Position numbers and translations under genes: made by a program. From positions 1 to 21,507 of the forward strand of contig JAFOML010000029.1 in NCBI GenBank assembly GCA_017425345.1: a DNA stretch of 21,507 nt. Reading direction: 5' to 3'. Origin of the DNA: Eubacterium sp. (GTDB lineage: Bacteria > Bacillota_A > Clostridia > Peptostreptococcales > Anaerovoracaceae). Every line of letters begins with the position of its first letter. The first letter of the stretch is position 1. This document shows, piece after piece, positions 14,942 to 21,507 of this stretch. The notes under the pieces are model-generated. The model did not search any database. It was not told where the DNA came from and saw nothing but the letters and a program-made list of their open reading frames with translations.

Positions 14942-16183
14942 ATGAAAATGTCAGAGAACACCTTACAGCAGATTCGCCGCCAGGTGCGCCGGGTCAAGGA
15001 TGCGGACGGCTTTTACGCCAAGCGTCTGACGGATGTGGAGCCGGAGGATATCCGGTCAAAGGAAGATTTTGAGAAGCTTCCTTTCTCGGAGAAGGCAGAT
15101 CTCAGAGACGCCTATCCGCTCGGCCTTGCCGCGGTTCCGGAAGAGGAGATCGTAAGGATTCACTCCTCCAGCGGCACCACCGGAACGCCGGTCATCATCC
15201 CCTATACCAAAAAGGACGTAGAAGACTGGGCAGAGCTGTTCCGCCGCTGCTACGAGATCGCCGGCATCACGAATAAGGACCGCATCCACATCACACCGGG
15301 ATACGGCCTCTGGACCGCGGGCATCGGCTTCCAGCTGGGCGCGGAGAAGCTCGGCGCGATGGCTGTTCCGATGGGTCCTGGAAACACCGCCAAGCAGATC
15401 AAGTTCATGGAAGACATGCAGACGACAGTGCTCTGCGCGACGTCCTCCTATGCCCTGCTGCTCGCCGAGGAGATCAACCGCCGCGGAATCAAGGACAAGA
15501 TCCGTCTGCGCAAGGGTGTCATCGGCTCGGAGCGCTGGGGTGACAAGATGCGCGCCCGCATCGCGGACGAGCTCGGAGTGGAGCTCTATGACATCTACGG
15601 ACTGACCGAGGTCTACGGACCGGGTATCGCGATCAACTGTGAATACAACACCGGCATGCACTATTTTGACGACTATCTGTACTTTGAGATCATCGATCCG
15701 AAGACCGGCGAGGTTCTGCCGGACGGTGAGCTTGGGGAGCTGGTGATAACGACTTTGCAAAAGGAAGGCGCGCCTCTGATCCGCTACCGCACTCACGACC
15801 TCACACGCATCATCCCGGACGATGTTCCGTGCCCCTGCGGACGGCATCTGCCGCGGATCGACGTCATCCTGGGCCGCACAGACGATATGGTCAAGGTCCA
15901 CGGTGTAAACATGTTCCCGGGACAGATCGAAGACGTGCTCAAGCAGATCGACGGCGCCAGCAGTGAATACCAGGTGTTCATCGACCATCAGAACGGCAAG
16001 GACAAGGTCACGGTGTTCGTGGAGACTGCTCTTCCGAAGGAGGAGTATAAATCCTTTGAGGCTGAACTCAAAGAGACCTTCAAGGCTGTCATCAACCTGG
16101 GCATCGTTCCGAAAGCCGTCGAGATCGGCGACCTGCCGCGCAGTGAAAAGAAGTCGACTCGCATCTACGACTACCGCTACTAG
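14942..16183 (+). CDS. paaK: Phenylacetate-CoA ligase family protein (aryl-acetate:CoA ligase)
   Basis: 413 residues, AMP-forming adenylate-forming superfamily, PaaK branch. It joins an aryl acetate to CoA using ATP, or in the reverse sense could conserve energy from aryl-acetyl-CoA. The P-loop SSSGTTGTP lies at 75-83, DIYGLTEVYGPG is the acyl-adenylate motif, and RYRTHDL and the C-terminal GRTDDMVKVHGVNMFPGQIE hinge follow. CPCGRH resembles the Cys pair seen in many PaaK proteins. It starts 2 bp after iorB with AAGGAG at 14926-14931; the first ATG (14942) has better spacing than the one at 14948. Placement after iorAB points to indoleacetate, phenylacetate or hydroxyphenylacetate as substrate. 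Confidence 0.9.
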   Translation: MKMSENTLQQIRRQVRRVKDADGFYAKRLTDVEPEDIRSKEDFEKLPFSEKADLRDAYPLGLAAVPEEEIVRIHSSSGTTGTPVIIPYTKKDVEDWAELFRRCYEIAGITNKDRIHITPGYGLWTAGIGFQLGAEKLGAMAVPMGPGNTAKQIKFMEDMQTTVLCATSSYALLLAEEINRRGIKDKIRLRKGVIGSERWGDKMRARIADELGVELYDIYGLTEVYGPGIAINCEYNTGMHYFDDYLYFEIIDPKTGEVLPDGELGELVITTLQKEGAPLIRYRTHDLTRIIPDDVPCPCGRHLPRIDVILGRTDDMVKVHGVNMFPGQIEDVLKQIDGASSEYQVFIDHQNGKDKVTVFVETALPKEEYKSFEAELKETFKAVINLGIVPKAVEIGDLPRSEKKSTRIYDYRY

Positions 16184-16194
16184 GAAGTCACATG

Positions 16195-16200
16195 TATAAT
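16195..16200 (+). promoter_or_regulatory. Possible -10 element for the kor operon
   Basis: A perfect TATAAT follows the paaK stop by 11 bp, but no good -35 lies 16-18 bp upstream. A second weak candidate is TATGAT at 16239-16244. If the first is used, the hairpin at 16220-16286 falls in the leader. Confidence 0.3.
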
Positions 16201-16219
16201 CGTTTTTAAAATGTATTTT

Positions 16220-16286
16220 CCGGCCATTTTCAGCCAAGTATGATATATTCGTAAGGTAGGCATGAAAGCAGGGATGGCCGGTTTTT
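16220..16286 (+). terminator. Terminator-like hairpin between paaK and korD, possibly an attenuator
   Basis: CCGGCCAT (16220-16227) pairs perfectly with ATGGCCGG (16274-16281), which is followed by TTTTT (16282-16286). The 46-nt apical region is unusually long for a plain terminator and contains its own imperfect palindrome (TATGA-TATAT-TCGTA). It probably ends the ior-paaK transcript; if the TATAAT at 16195 is a promoter it would instead lie in the kor leader. The rest of the intergenic stretch to 16348 shows nothing clear. Confidence 0.5.
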
Positions 16287-16358
16287 CTATGGGAAAACAC
16301 GGAGTGCCGATTTTTCACAAAAGAAGCTCCATCCCACACGTTCGATATGAGGTGAAAC

Positions 16359-16553
16359 ATGTTAAAAGGAAAGAAACTATGTACAGAACTGGCCTGGTGT
16401 AAGGGCTGCGGCTACTGCGTCGAATTCTGTCCTAAGAAGGTTCTGGAACTGAGAGACGAGAAGGTCGTCATTCTGGATCCGAACAACTGTATCTGCTGCG
16501 GACTTTGTGAACAGCACTGTCCGGATTATGCGATTTGGATCGAGGAGGCGTAG
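16359..16553 (+). CDS. korD: 2-oxoacid:ferredoxin oxidoreductase, delta (ferredoxin-like) subunit
   Basis: 64 residues with two [4Fe-4S] motifs: Cys14-17-20-24 followed by Pro25, and Cys44-47-50-54 followed by Pro55, with an additional Cys46. This small dicluster ferredoxin subunit passes electrons from the TPP site to free ferredoxin. GAGGTG at 16349-16354 precedes the start, and korA begins 2 bp after the stop. Its role is set by the three subunit genes that follow; alone it would be called only a dicluster ferredoxin. Confidence 0.92.
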   Translation: MLKGKKLCTELAWCKGCGYCVEFCPKKVLELRDEKVVILDPNNCICCGLCEQHCPDYAIWIEEA

Positions 16554-16555
16554 AG

Positions 16556-17707
16556 ATGGCAAAACAACAGAAAAGATTCCAGCTGCTTCAGGGAAATGAA
16601 GCTTGTGTAGAAGGTGCGATCGCTGCAGGAATGCGTTTCTATGCAGGATATCCGATCACTCCGTCCACAGAGATCGCAGAGCGCTGCGCAGTCAGACTGC
16701 CGCAGGTCGGCGGTAAGTTCATGCAGATGGAAGACGAGATCGCAGGTATCGCTGCTGCTCTCGGCGCATCCGTCGCAGGCGTCAAATCCATGACCGCTAC
16801 ATCCGGCCCGGGATTCTCCCTCAAGCAGGAGAACATCGGCTATGCAACGATTGCAGAGATTCCAATCGTCATCGTAGACGTCATGCGTTCGGGTCCGTCC
16901 ACCGGACTTCCGACATCCCCGTCTCAGGGTGACGTCATGCAGGCTAAGTGGGGCACCCACGGTGACCACCCGGTCATCGCGATCTGCCCGGATTCTGTAC
17001 AGGACGCATACAACCAGACGGTACGCGCATTCAACCTGGCAGAGCGTTTCCGTACCCCGGTCATCCTGCTGATGGATGAGATCGTCGGCCACATGAGAGA
17101 AGGCTGCGAGCTGATCCCGACAGAGGAGCTGGAGATCCACAACCGCAACTCCAATATGATCAACTCGATGCCGTATGCTCTCGGCGAGGGCCAGTATGTA
17201 CCGCACATGACCTCCTTCGGGGAAGGCCATCTGTACAACATCACCGGTCTGTTCCACGACGAGTCCGGTTTCCCGACAAACGATAACGATATCGCAGGAG
17301 AGGAAAACAGCCGTATCATCGAGAAGATCAAGATCTACCGTTACAGCGGCATCCTGGATTACGAAGAGTATGAGATGGAAGACGCGGACATCGGTATCGT
17401 CTGCTACGGCGGAACCACGAGAGCCGCGATGGAAGCGGTCAACGAGTGCCGTGATATGGGATATAACGTTGGTATGTTCCGTCCGGTCACGCTCTGGCCG
17501 TTCCCGGAGCACGAGCTGGTCGAGCGCGCCAAGCAGCTGCGCAGACTGATCGTCGTAGAGCACAACTACGGACAGGTCAAGCTGACGGTCGAGGGCATCA
17601 TCAAGGGCGACACCCGCGTAGAGTTCATCGGCAAGGTCAACGGAACCGCTATCAGCCCGAAGGAAATTATCAAGAAGATCGAAGAAGGGGAGGATTACGA
17701 TGCCTAG
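16556..17707 (+). CDS. korA: 2-oxoacid:ferredoxin oxidoreductase, alpha subunit (2-oxoglutarate type)
   Basis: 383 residues. It is the pyrimidine-binding and dimerisation subunit of a four-subunit enzyme that converts a 2-oxoacid and CoA to acyl-CoA, CO2 and reduced ferredoxin. GYPITPSTE near residue 27 is the conserved YPITP motif, and RSGPSTGLPTSPSQGD is the characteristic central block. The start at 16556 is set by GAGGAGG at 16542-16548 inside korD. Gene order delta-alpha-beta-gamma is common for Kor and also for the branched-chain (Vor) enzyme, so 2-oxoglutarate is the most usual annotation but 2-oxoisovalerate is possible. The 3' end overlaps korB by 8 nt. Confidence 0.93.
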   Translation: MAKQQKRFQLLQGNEACVEGAIAAGMRFYAGYPITPSTEIAERCAVRLPQVGGKFMQMEDEIAGIAAALGASVAGVKSMTATSGPGFSLKQENIGYATIAEIPIVIVDVMRSGPSTGLPTSPSQGDVMQAKWGTHGDHPVIAICPDSVQDAYNQTVRAFNLAERFRTPVILLMDEIVGHMREGCELIPTEELEIHNRNSNMINSMPYALGEGQYVPHMTSFGEGHLYNITGLFHDESGFPTNDNDIAGEENSRIIEKIKIYRYSGILDYEEYEMEDADIGIVCYGGTTRAAMEAVNECRDMGYNVGMFRPVTLWPFPEHELVERAKQLRRLIVVEHNYGQVKLTVEGIIKGDTRVEFIGKVNGTAISPKEIIKKIEEGEDYDA

Positions 17708-18524
17708 TAAATTAGTATATGAAACCATGCGTGTCAAGAGACTTCCTCATATCTGGTGCCCCGGCTGCGGTCACGGTATTCTGATGAGGGACGTCTGCCA
17801 GGCGATCTCGAATCTGGGTCTGGAACAGGAAAAGGTAACGATCGTCAGCGGCATCGGATGCTCATCCCGCGCTGCAGGATATATGAACTTTAACACACTG
17901 CATACCACGCACGGCCGCGCGATCGCTTTTGCGACCGGAATCAAGATGGCTAAGCCGGATATGCACGTCATCGTCGTTACCGGTGACGGAGATGCTGCGG
18001 CGATCGGCGGAAACCATCTGATCCACGCTGCCCGCAGAAACATAGATATCACGGTCGTCGTCTTCAATAACGAGATTTACGGAATGACTGGCGGACAGTA
18101 CTCCCCGACCACTCCGACCGGAGAATTCGGAACGACAGCTCCTTACGGAAACATCGACGGCGTATTCGATATTCCGAAGCTGGCAGAGGCTGCCGGCGCG
18201 ACCTACACCGCGCGCGGTGACTGCTACCACGTACCGCAGATGGTCAAGCTCATCGAGAACGGCATCAAGCATAAGGGCTTCTCCGTGATCGAAGGCGTCT
18301 CCATCTGCCCGACCTACTACGGACGCAAGAACAAGAAGGGCGGCGCTATCAAGATGATGCACTGGCAGGGAGAGAACTGCATCGACGTCCGCAAGGCGGC
18401 TAAGATGACTCCGGAAGAGCTGGAAGGAAAGATCCTGATCGGCGAGATGTCCCGCATCGAGGGACGTCCGGAGTACACGGAAGAGTATGATAAGATCATC
18501 CAGAAAGCCGGAGGTGACAAGTAA
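17700..18524 (+). CDS. korB: 2-oxoacid:ferredoxin oxidoreductase, beta (TPP-binding) subunit
   Basis: 274 residues. It holds the TPP catalytic site. CPGCGHG at 20-26 is the family hallmark. GDGDA at 95-99, with the following GGNHLIHAARRN and NNEIYGMTGGQ, forms the TPP/Mg-binding motif. PTTPTG follows, as in Kor and Vor proteins. It starts within the last codons of korA and has GGGGAGG at 17687-17693, so translation is coupled. It has no iron-sulfur motif of its own; the electron path runs through KorD. Confidence 0.95.
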   Translation: MPSKLVYETMRVKRLPHIWCPGCGHGILMRDVCQAISNLGLEQEKVTIVSGIGCSSRAAGYMNFNTLHTTHGRAIAFATGIKMAKPDMHVIVVTGDGDAAAIGGNHLIHAARRNIDITVVVFNNEIYGMTGGQYSPTTPTGEFGTTAPYGNIDGVFDIPKLAEAAGATYTARGDCYHVPQMVKLIENGIKHKGFSVIEGVSICPTYYGRKNKKGGAIKMMHWQGENCIDVRKAAKMTPEELEGKILIGEMSRIEGRPEYTEEYDKIIQKAGGDK

Positions 18525-19123
18525 TGGCGAAAGAGCAACTGAGATTTACCGGTTCCGGTGGACAGGGTGTCATCATGGGAACCATCATCATGGCGGAAGC
18601 AGCATTCCTGGACGGACGCAAGGTCGTGCAGTCCCAGTCCTATGGACCGGAAGCCCGCGGAGGAATGTGCAAGGCGGAGACGATCATCTCGGATGAGCGG
18701 ATCTTCTACACCAAGGTCGAGAAACCGAACCTTCTGCTGTCCCTGACACAGAGTTCCTTTGACAAGTACAGCAAGAGACTGGCGCCAAACAGCATCGTGA
18801 TCGTCGATGATTCCATCACAGTGCCGGAGCGCCTCGCTGCCAAGCACGAGGTTTTGCGCCTGCCGATCATCCACTCCGCGAACGAGGTCATCAAGAACAA
18901 GATGGCTGCGAACATCATCTCCTGCGGAGCCGTCAACGAGGCTCTGAAGCTGGCTTCTGTCGACTCCCTGAAGGAAGCGGTCCTGAACCACGTTCCAAAG
19001 GGAACCGGCGAGATGAACATCCGCGCGATGGAGCTCGGCGCACAGCTGGTGCGCGAGGCCAGAGGCGAGGTTCCGGTGGAACCGGCGGAAGAGAAAAAGG
19101 AAGACAAGGCTGAGGAAAAATAG
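18524..19123 (+). CDS. korC: 2-oxoacid:ferredoxin oxidoreductase, gamma subunit
   Basis: 199 residues. GSGGQGVIMG near residues 10-19 and QSYGPEARGGMCKAE are the conserved gamma-subunit motifs. The start codon shares its A with the korB stop (TAATG), preceded by GGAGGTGA, a strongly coupled arrangement. After the folded domain ends near 180, a highly charged Glu/Lys tail (EEKKEDKAEEK) extends the protein slightly; its role is unknown and it may be disordered. A strong terminator follows, so this is the last gene of the operon. Confidence 0.94.
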   Translation: MAKEQLRFTGSGGQGVIMGTIIMAEAAFLDGRKVVQSQSYGPEARGGMCKAETIISDERIFYTKVEKPNLLLSLTQSSFDKYSKRLAPNSIVIVDDSITVPERLAAKHEVLRLPIIHSANEVIKNKMAANIISCGAVNEALKLASVDSLKEAVLNHVPKGTGEMNIRAMELGAQLVREARGEVPVEPAEEKKEDKAEEK

Positions 19124-19140
19124 CATACGCGCCAAAAGCC

Positions 19141-19177
19141 CGGGTCCTGCCGAAATGGCAGGACCCGTTTGTTTTTT
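19141..19177. terminator. Strong terminator between korC and the EcsC-family gene
   Basis: CGGGTCCTGCC (19141-19151) and GGCAGGACCCG (19157-19167) make a perfect 11-bp stem with a GAAAT loop, followed by TTTGTTTTTT. The AAAAG on the left gives the minus strand a CTTTT tail, so it may serve both convergent operons. Confidence 0.92.
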
Positions 19178-19180
19178 GTG

Positions 19181-19987
19181 TTATGCGATGATCGGTCCGT
19201 CGTCCGGATCTGATCCCTGCTCCAGCAGGAATCTGCGGTGATATTTCAGTTCCGCGTAGCTCAGGATCTTCTGCATGTAGACCGGATCGTACGCGCCGCC
19301 GAGCGCCCCGACGATCGGCAGTCCCTGCAGGAATTTCATGTACAAAAGCTCTTTAGAGATCGCCGCGGAGGTCCGTTCGATCTGCTCATCGCGGTCATAG
19401 CCGATAGGCAGCTTCTCCTCTTCGATCCACTCGTTCAGCGCCTGATTCTCCGCGTCGAGCGCGCTGCCATGCTTCAGCGCGACCTCGATGATCCGCAGGA
19501 TGAAGTACTTCTCCTTCTCGGACTCGTACTCGTAGCCAAAGTGCAGTGCCACCTCATAGATCCCCTTCAGGAGCATACCTGTGAACAGCGGAATATCCGG
19601 CAGTCCGATGCCGGCGGCGCCTAGGCCGATGCCCTCGATTCCGGAGTAAACTATATTCTTCGCCCGCGACCCTCTCGCATTCCAAAGGACCTTCCGCAGT
19701 CCGTTGCCCTTCCGCATATGCGCGGAAAGACGCGCCTCGTCAAACTGCTCCCGGATCCCTTCCCGGTCATAGGTCTTCTCGATGATGCCGGTGCCCTTCT
19801 CGAAGATCAGCTTGAAGGCTTTAGCAAAAGCCGCATCCAGCTTCTCCTGCAGTCCGTCCGGCACGTGCCGCGCTACCATGCTGTTCAGCCGCGGCTCCTT
19901 CCGCACGCGTCCCTGCTTCAGGTATGCCTTCTCATCCGCGAGCATTCGGTTCCACTCTTTTTTCCATTTGCTCGTGTACGTGGCCAT
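19181..19987 (-). CDS. EcsC-family protein
   Basis: 268 residues. The centre (YSGIEGIGLGAAGIGLPDIPLFTG followed by LLKGIYEVALHFGYEYE) is the hallmark of the EcsC family, named after a protein encoded beside a Bacillus ABC transporter and of unknown biochemical function. The glycine-rich segment may touch the membrane. N- and C-terminal parts are charged and helical. No ABC transporter genes (ecsAB) are present here. It starts one base after the stop of the upstream C39-like gene, with AAAGGAGAG at its end, so the pair is translated together. Confidence 0.85.
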   Translation of the reverse strand: MATYTSKWKKEWNRMLADEKAYLKQGRVRKEPRLNSMVARHVPDGLQEKLDAAFAKAFKLIFEKGTGIIEKTYDREGIREQFDEARLSAHMRKGNGLRKVLWNARGSRAKNIVYSGIEGIGLGAAGIGLPDIPLFTGMLLKGIYEVALHFGYEYESEKEKYFILRIIEVALKHGSALDAENQALNEWIEEEKLPIGYDRDEQIERTSAAISKELLYMKFLQGLPIVGALGGAYDPVYMQKILSYAELKYHRRFLLEQGSDPDDGPIIA

Positions 19988-19988
19988 G

Positions 19989-20603
19989 CTACTCTCCTTT
20001 TCTCCGGATCAGCACGATGCCGCCCTTTTCCGCGTATCCGGTTTCCCAGAGGTTCCGGAAATGCAGCCAGTGCGCTTCTCCGTAGGTGGCAACTTTTATG
20101 ACAAAATCTTCGCCGTCTCCCTCAAACCCGACCGCAGGATACCAGTGCCACTCAAAGTCTTTCAGCGCCGGATCCCTGTGCTTCAGCGTCAGGATGGGGA
20201 CCGGAATGCCTGCGGCGATCCGGTCCCGAATCGCCGCGGCCGCCTCCTGCCAGGGCCGGCCGCCCTCGAGCGAATCCATCTCATATCCGGTCTCGCCGGC
20301 ATCGTCCAGATACTTCTGAAAGCCGTCGATCCAGATCTCTGTCCGGTCGATCCCGCTCATCCGCGGTCTGAGGTATGGTTTCATGATCATTCCGAATCTG
20401 GTATATTCCCTGCGTGTCGCGGGGACGGCTCCTGCCGGCACAAGACCTGCCTTTCCGGCGTGCAGTGCCTGCTGAATGCAGAAATCACACGCCGTCAGCG
20501 CTCCGCACCCTCCGATGTGCATCCACGCGTCCATGAACCAGTCCTGATTCCCGCCGACTTCACCGTTGATATAGAAATATGGTAATTCAAGTCTGTTTTT
20601 CAT
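19989..20603 (-). CDS. Uncharacterised protein with C39-peptidase-like motif layout
   Basis: 204 residues, no signal peptide or membrane segment. GGCGALTACD (Cys33) near the N-terminus and WHWYPAVGF (His153) followed by VIKVATYGEAHWLHF are arranged like the Cys...His...Asn/Asp core of C39-like papain-fold proteins (GCGPTS...HYVVVTGY...DP). This suggests a cysteine hydrolase or bacteriocin-type peptidase fold, but activity is not shown and no partner substrate gene is visible. The N-terminus (EVGGNQDWFMD) and MKPYLRPRMSGI look like conserved blocks of an undescribed family. The start at 20603 lacks a ribosome binding site; an extended -10 at 20610-20618 would place transcription start at or next to the ATG. 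The EcsC gene follows after one base. Confidence 0.75.
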   Translation of the reverse strand: MKNRLELPYFYINGEVGGNQDWFMDAWMHIGGCGALTACDFCIQQALHAGKAGLVPAGAVPATRREYTRFGMIMKPYLRPRMSGIDRTEIWIDGFQKYLDDAGETGYEMDSLEGGRPWQEAAAAIRDRIAAGIPVPILTLKHRDPALKDFEWHWYPAVGFEGDGEDFVIKVATYGEAHWLHFRNLWETGYAEKGGIVLIRRKGE

Positions 20604-20609
20604 GGCATA

Positions 20610-20618
20610 AGTATATCA
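20610..20618 (-). promoter_or_regulatory. Extended -10 promoter for the C39-like/EcsC pair (leaderless)
   Basis: On the minus strand TGA-TATACT fits the extended -10 consensus TGnTATAAT; no good -35 is present. Its last base (20610) is 7 bp from the A of the ATG at 20603, so the predicted transcript would start at the start codon. No ribosome binding site is seen in the gap. Confidence 0.5.
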
Positions 20619-20668
20619 CAAAGCCTGCCGCTCTGCACCCGCTATTCGGAAACGGGAGTTCCTTGGAG

Positions 20669-20697
20669 TTTCCAAGAAGTAGATTTTGTGCTATGAT
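20669..20697 (+). promoter_or_regulatory. Promoter for the amidohydrolase-like gene
   Basis: TTTCCA (20669-20674), 17 bp, then TATGAT (20692-20697) preceded by TGC, an extended -10. The leader is short, about 13 nt to the start codon, and carries the AAGGAGG. Confidence 0.6.
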
Positions 20698-20716
20698 AGA
20701 CGGGAAGGAGGACGAA

Positions 20717-21499
20717 ATGACTACGGTATTTTTTCATGCGATATTCCGGACCATGGACGAGGAAAAGCCTCTGGTAACCGCCGTCTCTGTGCGGGACGGC
20801 CGCATTCTCGGGACGGGAGATCAGGCGTCTCTGTGCGCGGCGCTCGATGCGGCAGGTGAGGCATACACGCTCTGTGATCTGAACGGGACCTATGTATTTC
20901 CGGGGTTTATCGACACCTGCTCCGCGGCGGCCTTTGATGCCTTTGACGCGGCATGCAGGGAAGAAGGAGTCCCGCCGGAGGAAGCCACCGCATGGGTGAA
21001 AGATGCGGTCGACTTTATTACCGACAAGGGCGCTTCTGTCATCTGTCTGCACGGGCCGAAGGGCATGCTCGGCAGTCCCACCAGAAGAGCGCTTGAAGCC
21101 CTTGAAATTCCCGAAGAATCGCTTATTTACGATGTGGAATACAGGACAGAACTGGAGGAGGACGGCGGTGCATACTACTATGAGGCGATCCTTGGTGATC
21201 CGAATGAGACCTTCCTGCTGTTCAATCCCATCTACGATATGCACGAGTCCATACACGAGTGCCTGCGGGCGCTGACGTGCGAGGCTGCCGCCCATATCGG
21301 ACGGGACGACCTGGGGACGATCGCGCCGGGAAAGATCGCGAACTTTACCGTATTTGACGAGAATCTTTACGAGAACGGAAGGCGGGCATTTGAACGGTCG
21401 CACGTACTGCAGATCTACCGGGGAGGCGAGCTCGCCTACGATGCGGAGCAGCAGGCGGTCAGTGACATGTACGACCTGATGCTCACGCAGTTTGTATAA
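20717..21499 (+). CDS. Short amidohydrolase-like protein lacking the metal-binding core
   Basis: 260 residues against more than 500 for the YtcJ-type amidohydrolase-3 family it resembles at both ends. The N-terminus (VFFHAIFRTMD, VSVRDGRILGTGD, LNGTYVFPGFID) matches the first beta-sandwich strands and the usual entry into the barrel. Where DSHVH-type metal ligands should follow, the sequence reads DTCSAA, so both histidines are missing (Cys68 and Ala70 instead). The C-terminus (LTCEAAAHIGRDD, GTIAPGKIANFTVFDEN) matches the family's end. Most of the TIM barrel is replaced by about 120 acidic residues. The start at 20717 follows AAGGAGG. The frame is intact with a good promoter, so it may be a non-enzymatic derivative rather than a dead gene. 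Confidence 0.75.
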   Translation: MTTVFFHAIFRTMDEEKPLVTAVSVRDGRILGTGDQASLCAALDAAGEAYTLCDLNGTYVFPGFIDTCSAAAFDAFDAACREEGVPPEEATAWVKDAVDFITDKGASVICLHGPKGMLGSPTRRALEALEIPEESLIYDVEYRTELEEDGGAYYYEAILGDPNETFLLFNPIYDMHESIHECLRALTCEAAAHIGRDDLGTIAPGKIANFTVFDENLYENGRRAFERSHVLQIYRGGELAYDAEQQAVSDMYDLMLTQFV

Positions 21500-21507
21500 C
21501 GGGCGCC

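Overview
The window looks like the chromosome of a strictly anaerobic, amino-acid-fermenting member of the Clostridia (Bacillota). The basis is GC-rich coding sequence, strong AGGAGG-type ribosome binding sites, TTGACA/TATAAT promoters with 16-18 bp spacers, oxygen-sensitive ferredoxin-dependent 2-oxoacid oxidoreductases, a butyrate-type CoA-transferase, and secreted Fn3 and leucine-rich-repeat proteins of a kind common in gut Firmicutes. I cannot name the species.

Layout. 1-450: a 54-bp tandem repeat array, each unit with an internal inverted repeat, that ends against a consensus promoter for a small VanZ-like membrane protein (451-846). 847-1192: no gene; a terminator, a patch of short direct and inverted repeats, and a long hairpin that looks like two abutting insertion-sequence ends. 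1193-3681 (minus): an operon of a DUF975 membrane protein followed by a secreted Fn3/propeller-like protein. 3888-4826 (plus): class II fructose-bisphosphate aldolase. 4896-8337 (minus): CoA-transferase, secreted EF-hand/LRR/Fn3 protein, and deoxyribose-phosphate aldolase. 8513-12452 (plus): purB-purA-alr, with a PurB of the eukaryote-like type. 12523-16183 (plus): iorA-iorB-paaK-like. 16359-19123 (plus): korD-korA-korB-korC. 19181-20603 (minus): an EcsC-family protein and an uncharacterised protein with a C39-peptidase-like motif layout. 20717-21499 (plus): a shortened amidohydrolase-like protein lacking the metal-binding histidines.

How the genes work together. IorAB oxidises aryl pyruvates (transaminated Trp, Phe or Tyr) to aryl-acetyl-CoA and reduced ferredoxin, and the PaaK-like ligase interconverts aryl-acetyl-CoA and the free acid. 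KorDABC does the equivalent reaction on 2-oxoglutarate or a branched-chain 2-oxoacid. Together with the acyl-CoA:acetate CoA-transferase this is an energy-conserving amino-acid fermentation module. Fba and DeoC feed triose phosphates and acetaldehyde into central metabolism, PurBA makes AMP, and Alr supplies D-alanine for the wall.

Most of the window is conventional metabolism. I found no defence system, CRISPR array, phage, rRNA or tRNA. The least explained items are the hairpin-bearing 54-bp array, the 937-1186 repeat patch, two genes whose ribosome binding sites lie directly behind intrinsic terminators (deoC, iorA), the apparently leaderless C39-like gene paired with EcsC, and the amidohydrolase-like protein without its catalytic core.
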